Assembly: GCF_012641465.1 (NCBI RefSeq)
Contig: NZ_JABAIK010000001.1
Coordinates: 372,001-436,000, forward strand
From: Vibrio agarilyticus
GTDB lineage: Bacteria > Pseudomonadota > Gammaproteobacteria > Enterobacterales > Vibrionaceae
Reading direction: 5' to 3'
Length of the DNA stretch: 64,000 nucleotides
Shown here: positions 51,766 through 61,601 of the stretch, one piece after another
Numbering within the stretch: position 1 is the stretch's first letter
How the letters are laid out: every line of letters begins with the position of its first letter
Position numbers and translations under genes: made by a program
Notes under the pieces: model-generated
Told to the model about the DNA's origin: nothing
Database searches by the model: none
What the model saw: the letters and a program-made list of their open reading frames with translations, nothing else

Positions 51766-52860
51766 TCAAATAATGATAAGTTGTCCTTCGATGGCTCCTG
51801 CTTGTTTTAATGCCTGCAAAATAGCCATTAAATCAGATGGCGCAGCGCCAACCTCATTCACCGCACGTACCAGATCGTCAAGGGTCAAACCCGGTTCAAA
51901 TTTGAACATTTTGCCTTGCGCTTCTGTTACGGCAATATCGCTGTCCGGCACTACCACCGTTTCACCGCCACCAAATGGATTTGGCTGACTGACACTCAAG
52001 CTCTCTTTAATCGCTACCGTCATTCCACCATGGGTCACCGCAGCCGGCTTCAGCTTCACATGCTTGCCCACAACGATAGTGCCGGTTCGAGAATTAACAA
52101 TGATTTTGGCGGCGCCATCAGCAGGATTGAACTCAAGGTTTTCAATCGCGGATAAAAATGCCACGCGCTGGCTTAAATCGCGCGGCGCGCGAACCTTCAC
52201 TGATGTGGCATCCATCGCTGAGGCCATCTGCGGACCTAAAAAATTATTCACCGCATCAGCCAAACGCTGAGCAGTAGTAAAGTCCGATTCGAGTAAATTG
52301 AAGGTGATAAAATCACCACGACCAAAAGGGTTAGGCACTTCACGTTCAACCGTCGCACCACTTGAGACAATGCCGACTGTCGGGTTATTCCCGACGATTT
52401 TTGAGCCATCTGCGCCTTCAGCGCTAAAGCCACTGACCACTAGGTTGCCTTGGGCGACTGCATACACCTCACCATCAAGACCTTTTAAAAAGGTTTGCAA
52501 CAAGGTTCCTCCGCGCAGACTTTTCGCCGATCCCACTGACGAGACCGTAATATCGATTTTTTGTCCGGGCTTTGAAAATGGCGGCAATTCTGCCGTCACC
52601 ATAACAGCGGCAACGTTTTTGATCTTTGGCTTTGTACCAGGCGGCAATTGAATGCCAAAATTTTGCAACATGGCCGTAAAGCTCTGCTCAGTAAACGGGT
52701 TGGCCTCGCCCGTTCCAGGAAGACCTGACACCAAACCATAACCCACTAATTGGTTACTGCGCACGCCAGCCACTTCAGCCACATCCTTAATACGCGCGGC
52801 TTGAGCGCTGGTGCATAAAAACAGCGTACTCACAATCAATAAGAGGGTATGTTTTAACAT
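51766..52860 (-). CDS. flgI: Flagellar P-ring protein FlgI
   Basis: This 364-residue protein with a signal peptide ([16 protein letters not shown]) is secreted to the periplasm to form the P ring. Conserved segments: [45 protein letters not shown] and the C-terminal [15 protein letters not shown]. Length matches the family. Placed between flgH and flgJ in the flgFGHIJ unit. Confidence 0.96.
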   Translation of the reverse strand: MLKHTLLLIVSTLFLCTSAQAARIKDVAEVAGVRSNQLVGYGLVSGLPGTGEANPFTEQSFTAMLQNFGIQLPPGTKPKIKNVAAVMVTAELPPFSKPGQKIDITVSSVGSAKSLRGGTLLQTFLKGLDGEVYAVAQGNLVVSGFSAEGADGSKIVGNNPTVGIVSSGATVEREVPNPFGRGDFITFNLLESDFTTAQRLADAVNNFLGPQMASAMDATSVKVRAPRDLSQRVAFLSAIENLEFNPADGAAKIIVNSRTGTIVVGKHVKLKPAAVTHGGMTVAIKESLSVSQPNPFGGGETVVVPDSDIAVTEAQGKMFKFEPGLTLDDLVRAVNEVGAAPSDLMAILQALKQAGAIEGQLIII

Positions 52861-52904
52861 AAGGCGTTACTCTGCATTACGTCAGCCATGTGACGGAGTT
52901 AAGG

Positions 52905-53717
52905 TTATAGAGCGACATTAAAAAATCGTGCCAAGAATCCAGGCTCTTGCATATCTTGCTGAATGCCGGTGCCTGAGTATTGAATTCGTGCGTTGGAAAC
53001 TCGGTTTGAGGCAATCGTATTATCAAAGCCAATATCTTCAGGTCGAATCGTACCACTCAGTCGTACATACTCATCCCCAGTATTGAGCGTCAACCACTTT
53101 TCCCCGCGAATGACTAAGTTGCCGTTGGCTAGCACCTCAACCACTTCCACCGTGATATAACCGCTGACGCTGTTACTTTGCTGGGCTGATGAATCGCCTT
53201 GAAATTTATTGCTATTGTTCAAATCGTATTCAAAGGTGTAGTTATTGCCACCAATGGTCAACTCTTGCCCCCCTACTTGAAGTGGTTCCATCATTGCTTC
53301 ATTGGTTTTTGATAAATCGGCATTAGCACTTTTGCTGGCATTGGTCGACTCATCCAACATAACGGTGATAATGTCGCCGACACCACGCGGTTTAGAATCA
53401 TCGTATAAATCGGTCAATTGCTTTGCGTTAAATAATGACCCTGTTTCTGCAGCATAATGCGCTGGTTGTTGACTAGGGTGAATCGGCGCCCATGCCGGAT
53501 CTCCTGCCACGGGGTCAACACGGCCTCGTAGCGTATCTAAAAGGCCCGTTTGCTGCGCATTAGATTGCTCCCCTTCAACGGCATCAACCACAGTGGTTGC
53601 TTGGGTCACGTCATCAGCGTTTTCTTGATTTAATAAAGCACACCCCGGCATCACACCGATGAGGCACACTGACAGTATTAATCGTTTGATCCTATCGATT
53701 GATACGCATCCACTCAT
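52905..53717 (-). CDS. flgH: Flagellar L-ring lipoprotein FlgH
   Basis: This outer-membrane lipoprotein of about 270 residues forms the L ring. The signal [15 protein letters not shown] gives a plausible lipobox ending at Cys. Conserved: [39 protein letters not shown] and the C-terminal [25 protein letters not shown] chose the ATG at 53717 ([12 protein letters not shown]), with GGA 8 nt upstream. An ATG at 53732 overlaps the flgG stop (TAATG) and adds five residues; either may be used. Confidence 0.93.
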   Translation of the reverse strand: MSGCVSIDRIKRLILSVCLIGVMPGCALLNQENADDVTQATTVVDAVEGEQSNAQQTGLLDTLRGRVDPVAGDPAWAPIHPSQQPAHYAAETGSLFNAKQLTDLYDDSKPRGVGDIITVMLDESTNASKSANADLSKTNEAMMEPLQVGGQELTIGGNNYTFEYDLNNSNKFQGDSSAQQSNSVSGYITVEVVEVLANGNLVIRGEKWLTLNTGDEYVRLSGTIRPEDIGFDNTIASNRVSNARIQYSGTGIQQDMQEPGFLARFFNVAL

Positions 53718-53731
53718 GATCCATTCCACCA

Positions 53732-54520
53732 TTACAACTGCTGATTCACAAAGCTCAGCATTTTATCAACCGATGAAATCACCTTAGAGTTCATTTCATA
53801 AACGCGCTGGGCTTCAATCATATTGACCAGCTCTTCAGTCACATTCACGTTCGATGTTTCCAGCATCGATTGGCGAATTGACCCTAAGCCGTCCAAACCA
53901 GGAACGCCTTCTTGTGGATCGCCACTAGCGCCCGTTGGCAAGTAAAGGTTCTGACCAATGGGTTCGAGTCCACCTGGGTTGACGAAATCCGTAATGGTAA
54001 TTTGTCCCACGACTTGGTTATCTTGCTGGCCGCGGATCCGCACCGAGACTTCACCATCATTACCTACCGTAATCGACATCGCATCTTCAGGGATCACGAT
54101 CTCAGGTTCAAGTGGGTAACCAGAGCCAGAGGTGACCATGATCCCCTCGGCGTTTAACGTAAATTGACCATTGCGGCTGTAACCGATATTGCCATCTGGC
54201 ATAGTCACTTGAAAAAAGCCATCGCCTTCCACCATCAGATCCAACGCATTACTGGTGGTTTGTGCATTGCCGTGAGTATGCACCTTTTGTGTTGCGACAA
54301 CCTTTGAACCCGCCCCTAGCATCAAACCAGTTGGAAGTTCGGTATTTTGCGATGATTGGCCACCTGGCTGATTAATATTTTGGTAGAAGAGATCTTCAAA
54401 AACCGCACGACCCTTTTTAAACCCAATGGTTGAGGCGTTGGCTAAGTTATTAGAGATGGTTGAAATATTGGTCTGCTGGGCGTCTAGACCGGTTTTACTG
54501 ACCCACAGTGCTGGATGCAT
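53732..54520 (-). CDS. flgG: Flagellar distal rod protein FlgG
   Basis: This 262-residue protein has the rod-family N-terminus ([40 protein letters not shown]), the central [24 protein letters not shown], and the C-terminal [25 protein letters not shown]. These are diagnostic for FlgG, which builds the distal rod. Between flgF and flgH. Confidence 0.96.
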   Translation of the reverse strand: MHPALWVSKTGLDAQQTNISTISNNLANASTIGFKKGRAVFEDLFYQNINQPGGQSSQNTELPTGLMLGAGSKVVATQKVHTHGNAQTTSNALDLMVEGDGFFQVTMPDGNIGYSRNGQFTLNAEGIMVTSGSGYPLEPEIVIPEDAMSITVGNDGEVSVRIRGQQDNQVVGQITITDFVNPGGLEPIGQNLYLPTGASGDPQEGVPGLDGLGSIRQSMLETSNVNVTEELVNMIEAQRVYEMNSKVISSVDKMLSFVNQQL

Positions 54521-54554
54521 AATAACCCCTTAAATTAATGAATTTCCCGACGAC

Positions 54555-55304
54555 TTAGCTCATACGCAACAACGAATCAGAGGCCTTATCCATTTCCTCT
54601 GCCGTGCTCATCATCTTGACTTGCATTTCAAATTGGCGCTGCAAATCAATCAAAGCGGTCATTTCTCCCACCGCGTTAACGTTACTGCCTTCAATCGCGC
54701 CGGTCTGCAATGTCACTGTGGCATCAGCTTGATAAGCTTGTCCTGGGGTTTTAAAGCGAAATAGACCATTAATATCTTTGAACAACTCTTGGTTGTTGGG
54801 TTTGACTAACTTAATCCGGTCCACTTCTGCCATTTCTTCAGCAGGTGCCCCTTGCGGTAAGACGGAAACGGTGCCGTCTCGACCAATCTCAATTTTGCTG
54901 ATCGGTAAAGGCAGTGTAATGGGACCACCGCCTTCCCCTAACACCAAATGTCCACTCGCGTTAGTCAATAAGCCATTTTGGTCAATTTTAAGGTTACCGT
55001 TACGCGTTAAACCTTCTTTACCTGCATTGTCCATCACCGCAAGCCAGCCATCGCCTTCAACGGTCACATCCAAATCGCGACCTGTGGTGATAACACTGCC
55101 CTGAGCATAATTGTGACTGGGACGCTCCGTCATGCTGAATACACGGGTCGGCAAGCCGTCCCCATACGCTTGCATCGAACGCGCTTGCGCTAAATCAGCA
55201 CGAAAGCCTGTTGTGCTAACGTTGGCGAGGTTATTTGCGCGCAGTTGCAACGCTTGCATGTTTTGCTTTGCACCGCTCATAGCAAGAAATAAAGCGCGAT
55301 CCAT
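54555..55304 (-). CDS. flgF: Flagellar proximal rod protein FlgF
   Basis: This 249-residue protein begins MDRALFLAMSGAKQNMQALQ with RANNLANVSTTGFR and ends VGEMTALIDLQRQFEMQVKM, typical of FlgF. I chose the ATG at 55304; the longer frame to 55337 adds 11 unrelated residues. It is first in the flgFGHIJ unit and has a sigma54 site 56 bp upstream. Confidence 0.95.
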   Translation of the reverse strand: MDRALFLAMSGAKQNMQALQLRANNLANVSTTGFRADLAQARSMQAYGDGLPTRVFSMTERPSHNYAQGSVITTGRDLDVTVEGDGWLAVMDNAGKEGLTRNGNLKIDQNGLLTNASGHLVLGEGGGPITLPLPISKIEIGRDGTVSVLPQGAPAEEMAEVDRIKLVKPNNQELFKDINGLFRFKTPGQAYQADATVTLQTGAIEGSNVNAVGEMTALIDLQRQFEMQVKMMSTAEEMDKASDSLLRMS

Positions 55305-55359
55305 AGTGAGCTCCCGATCCCCAATGCTAGGGAACAAAAAATTGACTTCACTAGAAAAA

Positions 55360-55374
55360 GCAAAAACTATGCCA
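55360..55374 (-). promoter_or_regulatory. Sigma54 promoter of flgFGHIJ
   Basis: Minus strand TGGCAT-AGTTT-TTGC, one mismatch in the -24 element. It lies 56 bp upstream of flgF, with spacing like the other two flagellar sites. Confidence 0.75.
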
Positions 55375-55509
55375 GTGCATAGTTACTTGAATCGGATTGG
55401 CAACGCGCAACGGAAACAAACCCCGTCGCAGCAAGAAAGAGGAGCTGGAAATTGATAGGGGGAAGTTTTGAGCCTGTATCGATGAAACAATGACAACACG
55501 ACAAAAATA

Positions 55510-55545
55510 GACCCAAACAACTTGAAGACACAGGTAGGCGGCACA
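55510..55545 (+). repeat. Left-end fragment of an ERIC-like repeat
   Basis: GACCCAAACAACTTGAAGAC then CAGGTAGGCGGCA, without core or right arm, in the flgE-flgF gap. Confidence 0.65.
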
Positions 55546-55589
55546 CGTTTGCCCATGCCGCCTTCATTACCTTATAGTGATATCGTATC

Positions 55590-56894
55590 TTAACGAATTT
55601 GCAGAATGTTTTGCTGCAGTTGGTTATGCACTTCTAGCGAACGAGAGTTGGCTTGGAAGTTACGCTGCGCTGAAATCAAATCCACCAGCTCTTGCGTCAT
55701 ATCAATATTGGATTGCTCCAGGCTGCCACTTGAAATTGTGCCATAAGAGCCTTTATTTGACTCGCCCCAGATTTTATCGCCCGAATTATTGGTCGAATTC
55801 CACTGAGTCCCGCCTTTTTTATCCAAACCTTGCTCATTGGGAACACGTACTAACGCAACGCGACCAAGCGTGATATTTTCACCGTTAGAATAGGTACCGT
55901 AAACACTGCCATTTTCATCAAAGTCCACTTTGGTCAAAAAGCCCGTTGTGGCACCATCTTCGTTAAATTTAGTCAGTTCAAATGGCGCGGCAAATTGAGT
56001 GGATGTATTCAAGTCAAAGACCAGCGATTGCGTTGGATCGCCACCATTCAGCTCAAGCGGGATCGGTTGCTCACCCAGTGGCTGAGTGACAATCGGGTTG
56101 CCTGAGTTAAGGCTGGCCAATGTGCCGTCATTATTGAAACGCATCGAGTGACCCAAGTGCCCAGTCGCATTGGTCGCATCACCACCGGCGACATTCAGCG
56201 GCTTTTCACCACCTTTATCTGTCACTGTGTAATAAACTTGCCAGCTATTGGCCTGAGTTTGATCTTTCAAATAATATGTGGTCAGTTTGTATGACTGGCC
56301 CATCGAGTCATAAATGGTTGACGACGTTGAGCGGTTATAGGTATCTGGGTCGGCGTAATTAAACCCTTGTGGATTTTTCACTGCCGCACTCGCAGGCAAG
56401 TTCACCCCAACCTCAACATTGGCAGTCTGCTTTGGTTTACCAAATTCTGCCGGAATATTCAGTGGCTGAGGCTCATATGAACTCACCTCACCCGTATTTG
56501 GATCCACGTTATAGCCCAGCAAATACTCTTCATTTGCTGTTACCATGTAATTATCTTTGTTCAAATGAAACGCACCATTACGTGTCATCTCATTTTGCTG
56601 TGGTGTTAACCGGTCTTTCGCTACGGCAAAGAAGCCCGTGCCTGAAATACGCAAATCCATCGGGTTATTGGTATAAATACTTGAACCTTCATGAAACATT
56701 TGCGCGACTTGGTTCGCTTGAACGCCGCCACCCGGCGTGGTTTTTGCGTTAGTAAACAAGGAGTTTGAGTAGACATCACCAAACTCAGCGCGTGATTCTT
56801 TAAAACCAAACGTATTGGCGTTGGCGATGTTGTTACTGGTCGTGTTCAGATCCAGTTGAGCTGCGGATAAACCGCTGAGCGCTACATAAGACAT
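55590..56894 (-). CDS. flgE: Flagellar hook protein FlgE
   Basis: This 434-residue protein has ALSGLSAAQLDLNTTSNNIANANTFGFKESRAEFGDVY at the start, the variable hook D1/D2 domains in the middle, and the C-terminal SNIDMTQELVDLISAQRNFQANSRSLEV. It polymerises into the hook with the FlgD cap. The start follows AAGGAG. Last gene of the flgBCDE unit, 23 bp after flgD. Confidence 0.96.
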   Translation of the reverse strand: MSYVALSGLSAAQLDLNTTSNNIANANTFGFKESRAEFGDVYSNSLFTNAKTTPGGGVQANQVAQMFHEGSSIYTNNPMDLRISGTGFFAVAKDRLTPQQNEMTRNGAFHLNKDNYMVTANEEYLLGYNVDPNTGEVSSYEPQPLNIPAEFGKPKQTANVEVGVNLPASAAVKNPQGFNYADPDTYNRSTSSTIYDSMGQSYKLTTYYLKDQTQANSWQVYYTVTDKGGEKPLNVAGGDATNATGHLGHSMRFNNDGTLASLNSGNPIVTQPLGEQPIPLELNGGDPTQSLVFDLNTSTQFAAPFELTKFNEDGATTGFLTKVDFDENGSVYGTYSNGENITLGRVALVRVPNEQGLDKKGGTQWNSTNNSGDKIWGESNKGSYGTISSGSLEQSNIDMTQELVDLISAQRNFQANSRSLEVHNQLQQNILQIR

Positions 56895-56917
56895 ACTAAA
56901 TTCTCCTTAAATCGCCG

Positions 56918-57625
56918 TTAGGCTTTGCCTACTTCAAGAACTTCGGCCAGTCGCACTGGCGATTCAAATCCGGCAAGATTAAGCAATACATTGCCGTCAC
57001 CTTTACCGAGTAATACGCTGTTTACATTGGCATACGTAGAGACAGGAAACTCCGTCGACTCACCCTCAAGTAATCCAGAGGCCTTCACTTTGTATTTGCC
57101 TGCAGGCAACGCATTGCCGTTCTCGTCTTTTCCGTCCCACTCAACACGGGTGTCCCCGGCCAATTGTGGGCCAACATCAAAACTGCTGATAAGTTGCCCC
57201 ATCTCATTTTCGATGCGAACCATCAGGTTATCGACCGACTGAGGCAGCTTCACCATTGCCGGCATGCCACCTTCTGCAGCTTTTACGCCAGCCGCGCCCG
57301 GTACCAAGACATCACGTCCAACCAGTGAAGAGGCTTGTAGTGCCTGGTTAGAGGTCATTGATGAATTAAGACTTTCAAACTGATTGTTCATTTTGCCAAT
57401 GCCATCTACGGTGGCAAAAGAGGCCATCTGAGCAATCATCTGCTCGTTACTCACCGGCTTAAAAGGGTCTTGCTGAGCCAATTGCTTGGTCAGTAACGAG
57501 AGAAAATCTTCTTGCTTAAGATCTTGCTTACCCGTGACTTCGCTCTGCTTTTTGTTCTCTTGCAAACTTTTAAGCTGGTCGATGTAGGACAAGCCGCTTT
57601 GACCAACATTGTTTATTCCGGCCAT
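56918..57625 (-). CDS. flgD: Flagellar hook assembly (scaffold) protein FlgD
   Basis: This 235-residue cap protein has the conserved N-terminal KQDLKQEDFLSLLTKQLAQQDPFKPVSNEQMIAQMASF-like segment (about 33-70) and a C-terminal Ig-like part with VEWDGKDENGNALPAGKYKV. It caps the growing hook. Between flgC and flgE. Confidence 0.95.
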   Translation of the reverse strand: MAGINNVGQSGLSYIDQLKSLQENKKQSEVTGKQDLKQEDFLSLLTKQLAQQDPFKPVSNEQMIAQMASFATVDGIGKMNNQFESLNSSMTSNQALQASSLVGRDVLVPGAAGVKAAEGGMPAMVKLPQSVDNLMVRIENEMGQLISSFDVGPQLAGDTRVEWDGKDENGNALPAGKYKVKASGLLEGESTEFPVSTYANVNSVLLGKGDGNVLLNLAGFESPVRLAEVLEVGKA

Positions 57626-57642
57626 TCGCTATTCCCCTATCC

Positions 57643-58059
57643 TTATTGACCCATTTGCAGCGTACGCAGCAACATTTGTTTGCTGGCATCCGCTAGCTGT
57701 ACGTTGGTTTGATACGACCGTGAAGCTGAAATCATATTGGCCATCTCTTCCATTACATTCACATTAGGCTTGTAAATGTATCCCTCTTCATTGGCCAGAG
57801 GATGCTCAGGGTTGTACTCTGCCGTTAAGGGCTTGTCGCTCTCGACAATCCCCAACACTTTGACTGGCACGGTTTCACCACTTGAACGCAGTGCATTACT
57901 CATCTCGGCGCCAAACACCGCGTGACGAGCTTTGTAAGTATCTTTTGCTGAACTGCTGACACTGTCTGCATTGGCTAAGTTACTGGAGGTCGTATTTAGA
58001 CGAACAGATTCGGCGCTCATTGCAGAACCAGTAACGTTGAACACATTGAATAAGCTCAT
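57643..58059 (-). CDS. flgC: Flagellar proximal rod protein FlgC
   Basis: This 138-residue rod protein starts MSLFNVFNVTGSAMSAESVRL with NTTSSNLANADSVS and has EGYIYKPNVNVMEEMANMISASRSYQTNVQ at its C-terminal end, the FlgC signature. It lies 4 bp after flgB. Confidence 0.96.
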   Translation of the reverse strand: MSLFNVFNVTGSAMSAESVRLNTTSSNLANADSVSSSAKDTYKARHAVFGAEMSNALRSSGETVPVKVLGIVESDKPLTAEYNPEHPLANEEGYIYKPNVNVMEEMANMISASRSYQTNVQLADASKQMLLRTLQMGQ

Positions 58060-58063
58060 CTAA

Positions 58064-58459
58064 TTATTGTCCTTTAATTGCTTTGGTTAAGTTTTTAAAC
58101 TTACTGCCCAAAAAATCCAGCGACGCTTGGTGACGAATTTGGTTTTGCATAAAAAGATTACGCTCTAAATCGACATCCACTGTATTACCATCACCCGTAT
58201 CCGGCTGAGTTGGCAAGCGGTAAAGCTTGTCCCCCATCACGGTTGAGGTGGCAGGAATATGCCGACCATCGGTTCGACTCAAGCCAATACTTGCTCCTGA
58301 ACTTGCCGCTTGCAGCTCTTTTGCAAAATCAAGGCCACGAGCCTTAAAACCGGGAGTATTTGCCTGTGCAATATTGGTTGAGATGATTTCAGCATTGCGT
58401 TCACGTACGCCTACCGTATGTTGGTGTATGCCCAAAGCTTTATCAAACGAGATGGCCAT
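58064..58459 (-). CDS. flgB: Flagellar proximal rod protein FlgB
   Basis: This 131-residue protein begins MAISFDKALGIHQHTVGVRE and contains ISTNIAQANTPGFKARGLDF, with NTVDVDLERNLFMQNQIRHQASLDFL near the end. I chose the second of two tandem ATGs (58459), since GGAGG lies 4 nt before it and only 1 nt before the first. First gene of flgBCDE, with a perfect sigma54 site 90 bp upstream. Confidence 0.95.
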   Translation of the reverse strand: MAISFDKALGIHQHTVGVRERNAEIISTNIAQANTPGFKARGLDFAKELQAASSGASIGLSRTDGRHIPATSTVMGDKLYRLPTQPDTGDGNTVDVDLERNLFMQNQIRHQASLDFLGSKFKNLTKAIKGQ

Positions 58460-58548
58460 CATGCCTCCAAATCACTTCGTTTCCCAATGACACAGGGTGA
58501 TATTCGGTTTTACGTCACCGTGGTTATCACATTGCCTACATAACAAAA

Positions 58549-58563
58549 GCAATTAATGTGCCA
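58549..58563 (-). promoter_or_regulatory. Sigma54 promoter of flgBCDE
   Basis: Minus strand TGGCAC-ATTAA-TTGC matches the -24/-12 consensus exactly. It begins 11 bp after the cheR terminator stem, so the two units are tightly separated. Confidence 0.88.
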
Positions 58564-58573
58564 GTAAAAAGAA

Positions 58574-58604
58574 AAAGCGGCACTACTTGCGTAGACGCCG
58601 CTTT
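58574..58604 (-). terminator. cheR terminator
   Basis: AAAGCGGC pairs with GCCGCTTT, followed on the minus strand by TTTTTCTTTTT. It lies directly upstream of the flgB promoter. Confidence 0.78.
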
Positions 58605-58649
58605 ATTTAATCCGTTTAGGCGATAACTCAAATGCCAATCGCGCCAGTT

Positions 58650-59477
58650 TTATTTTAAACGATAGATAATGCCTGGGTTACAGCGCACCATCTCAAATCG
58701 GTCAGTGAGTCCCGTCAGCGATTCCGAAGCGCCAAGTAGCAAATACCCCCCGGGATTCAAGCTATTGGCCATTTGATTCAACACATTAGCCTTCATCTCT
58801 GGAGAGAAATAAATCAAAACATTACGGCAAAAAATCACATCAAACTTACCAAGCAGCGCATAACTGTCCATTAAGTTTTGTGAGCGAAATGAAACCATCT
58901 GCTTCACATTCGCTTTAATCCGCATACGCCCCTCGTCTACCGGCTCAAAAAACTCCCGGCGACGCTCTGGTGACAAACCTCGACCTAATGCTAAATGATC
59001 GTAAACACCTTCGCGGCACATTTCCAGCATGGTGTTTGAGATGTCGGTTGCAGTAATGGAAACACTGGGCATCAGGCCAGGCCGACGCATTCGCGCTTCT
59101 AAAATGGTCATGGCAATCGAATACGGCTCTTGACCCGATGAGCTCGCTGCAGACCAAATTTTTATCGGTTTTTTTTCCGCCGCTAATTCAGGTAATAGTT
59201 TGTCTGCTAATACGGTAAACGGGTAGCTATCACGAAACCAAAGTGTTTCGTTGGTGGTCATTGCATCAACCGCAGCGATGCGCAGCTCGCGGTTACGACC
59301 TACTACCACATCTTGCAATAACGCTGACAGCGAAGGAAGTTGAAACTTTGTCACTAGCGGACTCAAGCGGCTGCGCACTAAGTACTGTTTACTCTCTCCC
59401 AGCACGATGCCACATTGCGTTTCAAGAAAACGGCTAAATTCGCGGTATTCTTGGTCGTTAATTGTAATCGCGGTCAT
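58650..59477 (-). CDS. cheR: Chemotaxis protein methyltransferase CheR
   Basis: This 275-residue SAM-dependent methyltransferase adds methyl groups to chemoreceptor glutamates. It has a small N-terminal helical domain and the Rossmann methyltransferase domain, with KIWSAASSSGQEPYSIAM as SAM site, FDVIFCRNVLIYFSPEMK and LLLGASESL at the end. Vibrios often carry more than one cheR; this one belongs to the polar flagellar cluster. It follows cheV by 17 bp. Confidence 0.95.
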   Translation of the reverse strand: MTAITINDQEYREFSRFLETQCGIVLGESKQYLVRSRLSPLVTKFQLPSLSALLQDVVVGRNRELRIAAVDAMTTNETLWFRDSYPFTVLADKLLPELAAEKKPIKIWSAASSSGQEPYSIAMTILEARMRRPGLMPSVSITATDISNTMLEMCREGVYDHLALGRGLSPERRREFFEPVDEGRMRIKANVKQMVSFRSQNLMDSYALLGKFDVIFCRNVLIYFSPEMKANVLNQMANSLNPGGYLLLGASESLTGLTDRFEMVRCNPGIIYRLK

Positions 59478-59494
59478 TCACGTCTCTTTTCTAA

Positions 59495-60421
59495 TTATTC
59501 TGCGAGGGCAATCTTTACCGCATTACCCAATTCATCGGGGTTAAATTTCGCGATAAAGGCATTCGCTCCGACGCGCTCAACCATCGCTTGGTTAAACACA
59601 CCGCTTAATGACGAATGCAAAATGACATACAGATCTTTAAGATCTGGGTTACGTCGAATTTCAGCCGTCAAAGTGTAACCGTCCATTTCAGGCATTTCGA
59701 TATCTGAAATAACGAGTGAAATTTGGTCAAAGACAGAACCTTGTGCCGCCATCTCCAATAAGGTGTTGTAGGCTTGCTTGCCATCTTTGACTGAAACAAA
59801 CTCAAAACCAATTGACCCCATCGCGCGCTCAACCTGTTTGCGTGCCACGGTTGAGTCATCGGCAATCAAAATACGACGTACAATGTCATCACCGCGCTTA
59901 GACTGCTGAATTTCAGCGCCAATTCCTTCGCTCATGTTTTCATTGACGGGCGCAATTTCCGCTAAGATTTTTTCTACATCGAGAATTTCAACCAGCTCAT
60001 TGTCAATGTTGGTGACAGCAGTCAAATAGTTCGCTTTGCCAGAGCCTTCTGGCGGCGGCAAAATCTCCTCCCAGCGCATGTTAATAATGCGTTCAACAGA
60101 GGAGACTAAAAAGGCTTGGATGGTTCGGTTAAATTCCGCGATGACAACAAACGCCTTATCGACATCTTGTGTTGGACGACCACCAATCGCTAGACTCAAG
60201 TCAATCACAGAAACCGTTTGACCCCGAATATGAGCAATGCCTTTAACGAGACGGTGAAGATTAGGCATCAGTGTCAGCTTAGGGCATTGAAGCACCTCTT
60301 TTACTTTAAACACGTTGATGCCATAGCGCTGACGCCCCATTAGGCGAAAGGTCAACAACTCCAGTCTGTTTTGACCCACCAACTGAGTGCGCTGGTTCAC
60401 CGAATCAAGAATGCCTGTCAT
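59495..60421 (-). CDS. cheV: Chemotaxis coupling/receiver protein CheV
   Basis: This 308-residue fusion has a CheW-like domain (about 20-160; RYGINVFKVKEVLQCP, GIAHIRGQTVSVIDLS) and a receiver domain (about 180-308; RILIADDSTVARKQVE, the phospho-acceptor Asp in LVISDIEMPEMDGYTL, and the Lys in NAFIAKFNPDEL). It couples receptors to CheA in a phosphorylation-dependent way. It is divergent from flgA; RBS GGAGATGAG. Confidence 0.95.
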   Translation of the reverse strand: MTGILDSVNQRTQLVGQNRLELLTFRLMGRQRYGINVFKVKEVLQCPKLTLMPNLHRLVKGIAHIRGQTVSVIDLSLAIGGRPTQDVDKAFVVIAEFNRTIQAFLVSSVERIINMRWEEILPPPEGSGKANYLTAVTNIDNELVEILDVEKILAEIAPVNENMSEGIGAEIQQSKRGDDIVRRILIADDSTVARKQVERAMGSIGFEFVSVKDGKQAYNTLLEMAAQGSVFDQISLVISDIEMPEMDGYTLTAEIRRNPDLKDLYVILHSSLSGVFNQAMVERVGANAFIAKFNPDELGNAVKIALAE

Positions 60422-60618
60422 ATACTCATCTCCATCTCATACTTTTTAATTATAAAGTGATACTCTATATCCAACCAACGCGATGCTGCAGGTCCGTTGT
60501 GAGTGTTTTAGGTATCAATGCAAGAGTCCGTTTCACACTCATATTGATTATCACTCACCAACATCGAAGACTGGTGGCTTTGATACACCTACTTATGGAT
60601 AACACCAGAGAAACTCTT

Positions 60619-61365
60619 ATGTCGCGATTTGAAATGAATTCCGTCTGCGCTCACTGGTTCACACCAATGGATCGCTCTCGCTGTTATGCAAAGTCTATCG
60701 GCATTTTACTCGCATTATTTAGCTTTTTCTCCAACGGCGCTACCGAAAATCAAATAAAACAAATCCAGTTAGCGGCTGAAACGCACATTTTGCAAACTGT
60801 TGAAACGCCTAGAGGTGGAGAACTTCATATTGAAGCGGCAGAGCTCGATTCACGAATTCGAGCCACCGACTGTCCTCAGCCACTGCAAACGAGCGCCTCA
60901 AGCACCAAAGGCACTCGAAGTAATATCAATGTGTTGGTTGAGTGCCCAAGTGATGGCTGGAAGGTGTACGTGCCAGTGCGACTCTCTACGGCTGTTGCCC
61001 TTGTTACAGCCAACCGTGCGTTAGCTCGTGGCGAAGTCCTCAGTGAAACTGACATTTCAACAACGTTTATCGAATTGCAGCGTTTTCGTAAGGCTGGATT
61101 TTCCACATTTCAAGATATTATCGGCGCCAAAGTCAAGCGTGCACTGCGCCCCGGTGATGTCATTGAACAAAGCGATGTGTGTCTTGTTTGCCGTAATGAA
61201 AAAGTCATGATCAAAGCGGTCAAAAGCACAATGACCATCACCACCAAAGGCACCGCGCTGCAAGATGGCATTTTAGGTCAACAAGTTAGAGTGAAAAACG
61301 ATAAAACACAGCGTATAATCGAAGCGCAAGTGACCGATGTTGCCGAAGTCAGCGTGATGTTTTAA
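60619..61365 (+). CDS. flgA: Flagellar P-ring assembly chaperone FlgA
   Basis: A SAF-domain periplasmic protein. C-terminal SAF region: VTANRALARGEVLSETDISTTFIELQRF, GAKVKRALRPGDVIEQSDVC, and DGILGQQVRVKNDKTQRIIEAQV. The N-terminal hydrophobic stretch AKSIGILLALFSFFSNGA is a secretion signal. The true start is uncertain. I chose the ATG at 60619, which follows AGAGAAA and gives about 248 residues; the frame is open back to 60457 and has other ATGs at 60595, 60634 and 60667. It aids P-ring (FlgI) assembly. Confidence 0.9.
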   Translation: MSRFEMNSVCAHWFTPMDRSRCYAKSIGILLALFSFFSNGATENQIKQIQLAAETHILQTVETPRGGELHIEAAELDSRIRATDCPQPLQTSASSTKGTRSNINVLVECPSDGWKVYVPVRLSTAVALVTANRALARGEVLSETDISTTFIELQRFRKAGFSTFQDIIGAKVKRALRPGDVIEQSDVCLVCRNEKVMIKAVKSTMTITTKGTALQDGILGQQVRVKNDKTQRIIEAQVTDVAEVSVMF

Positions 61366-61420
61366 GCGCTAAGGATGCGCAATTCACATTAACTCGTTAC
61401 CGTATATCGAGAAAAAGCGC

Positions 61421-61447
61421 TAAAGTATTGACAATATCGGCCGATAT
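61421..61447 (+). promoter_or_regulatory. FliA (sigma28) promoter of flgMN
   Basis: TAAA, exactly 15 nt, GCCGATAT: only the last base departs from TAAA-N15-GCCGATAA. It lies about 155 bp upstream of flgM and just after flgA, giving late-class flgM expression that feeds back on FliA. Confidence 0.85.
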
Positions 61448-61601
61448 TGTGGTCAAATGGATGCAGCGCAATTAAGTATTGCGTATTATATCGCTGTATT
61501 TTTAAGCTCATGTTCGATAAGACAGCAGCCAAAATGCATGATTTCGTTATTTAAATTTGATATTGCATCTCGTCACATTCACACGAAAATAGGGTTTATC
61601 A

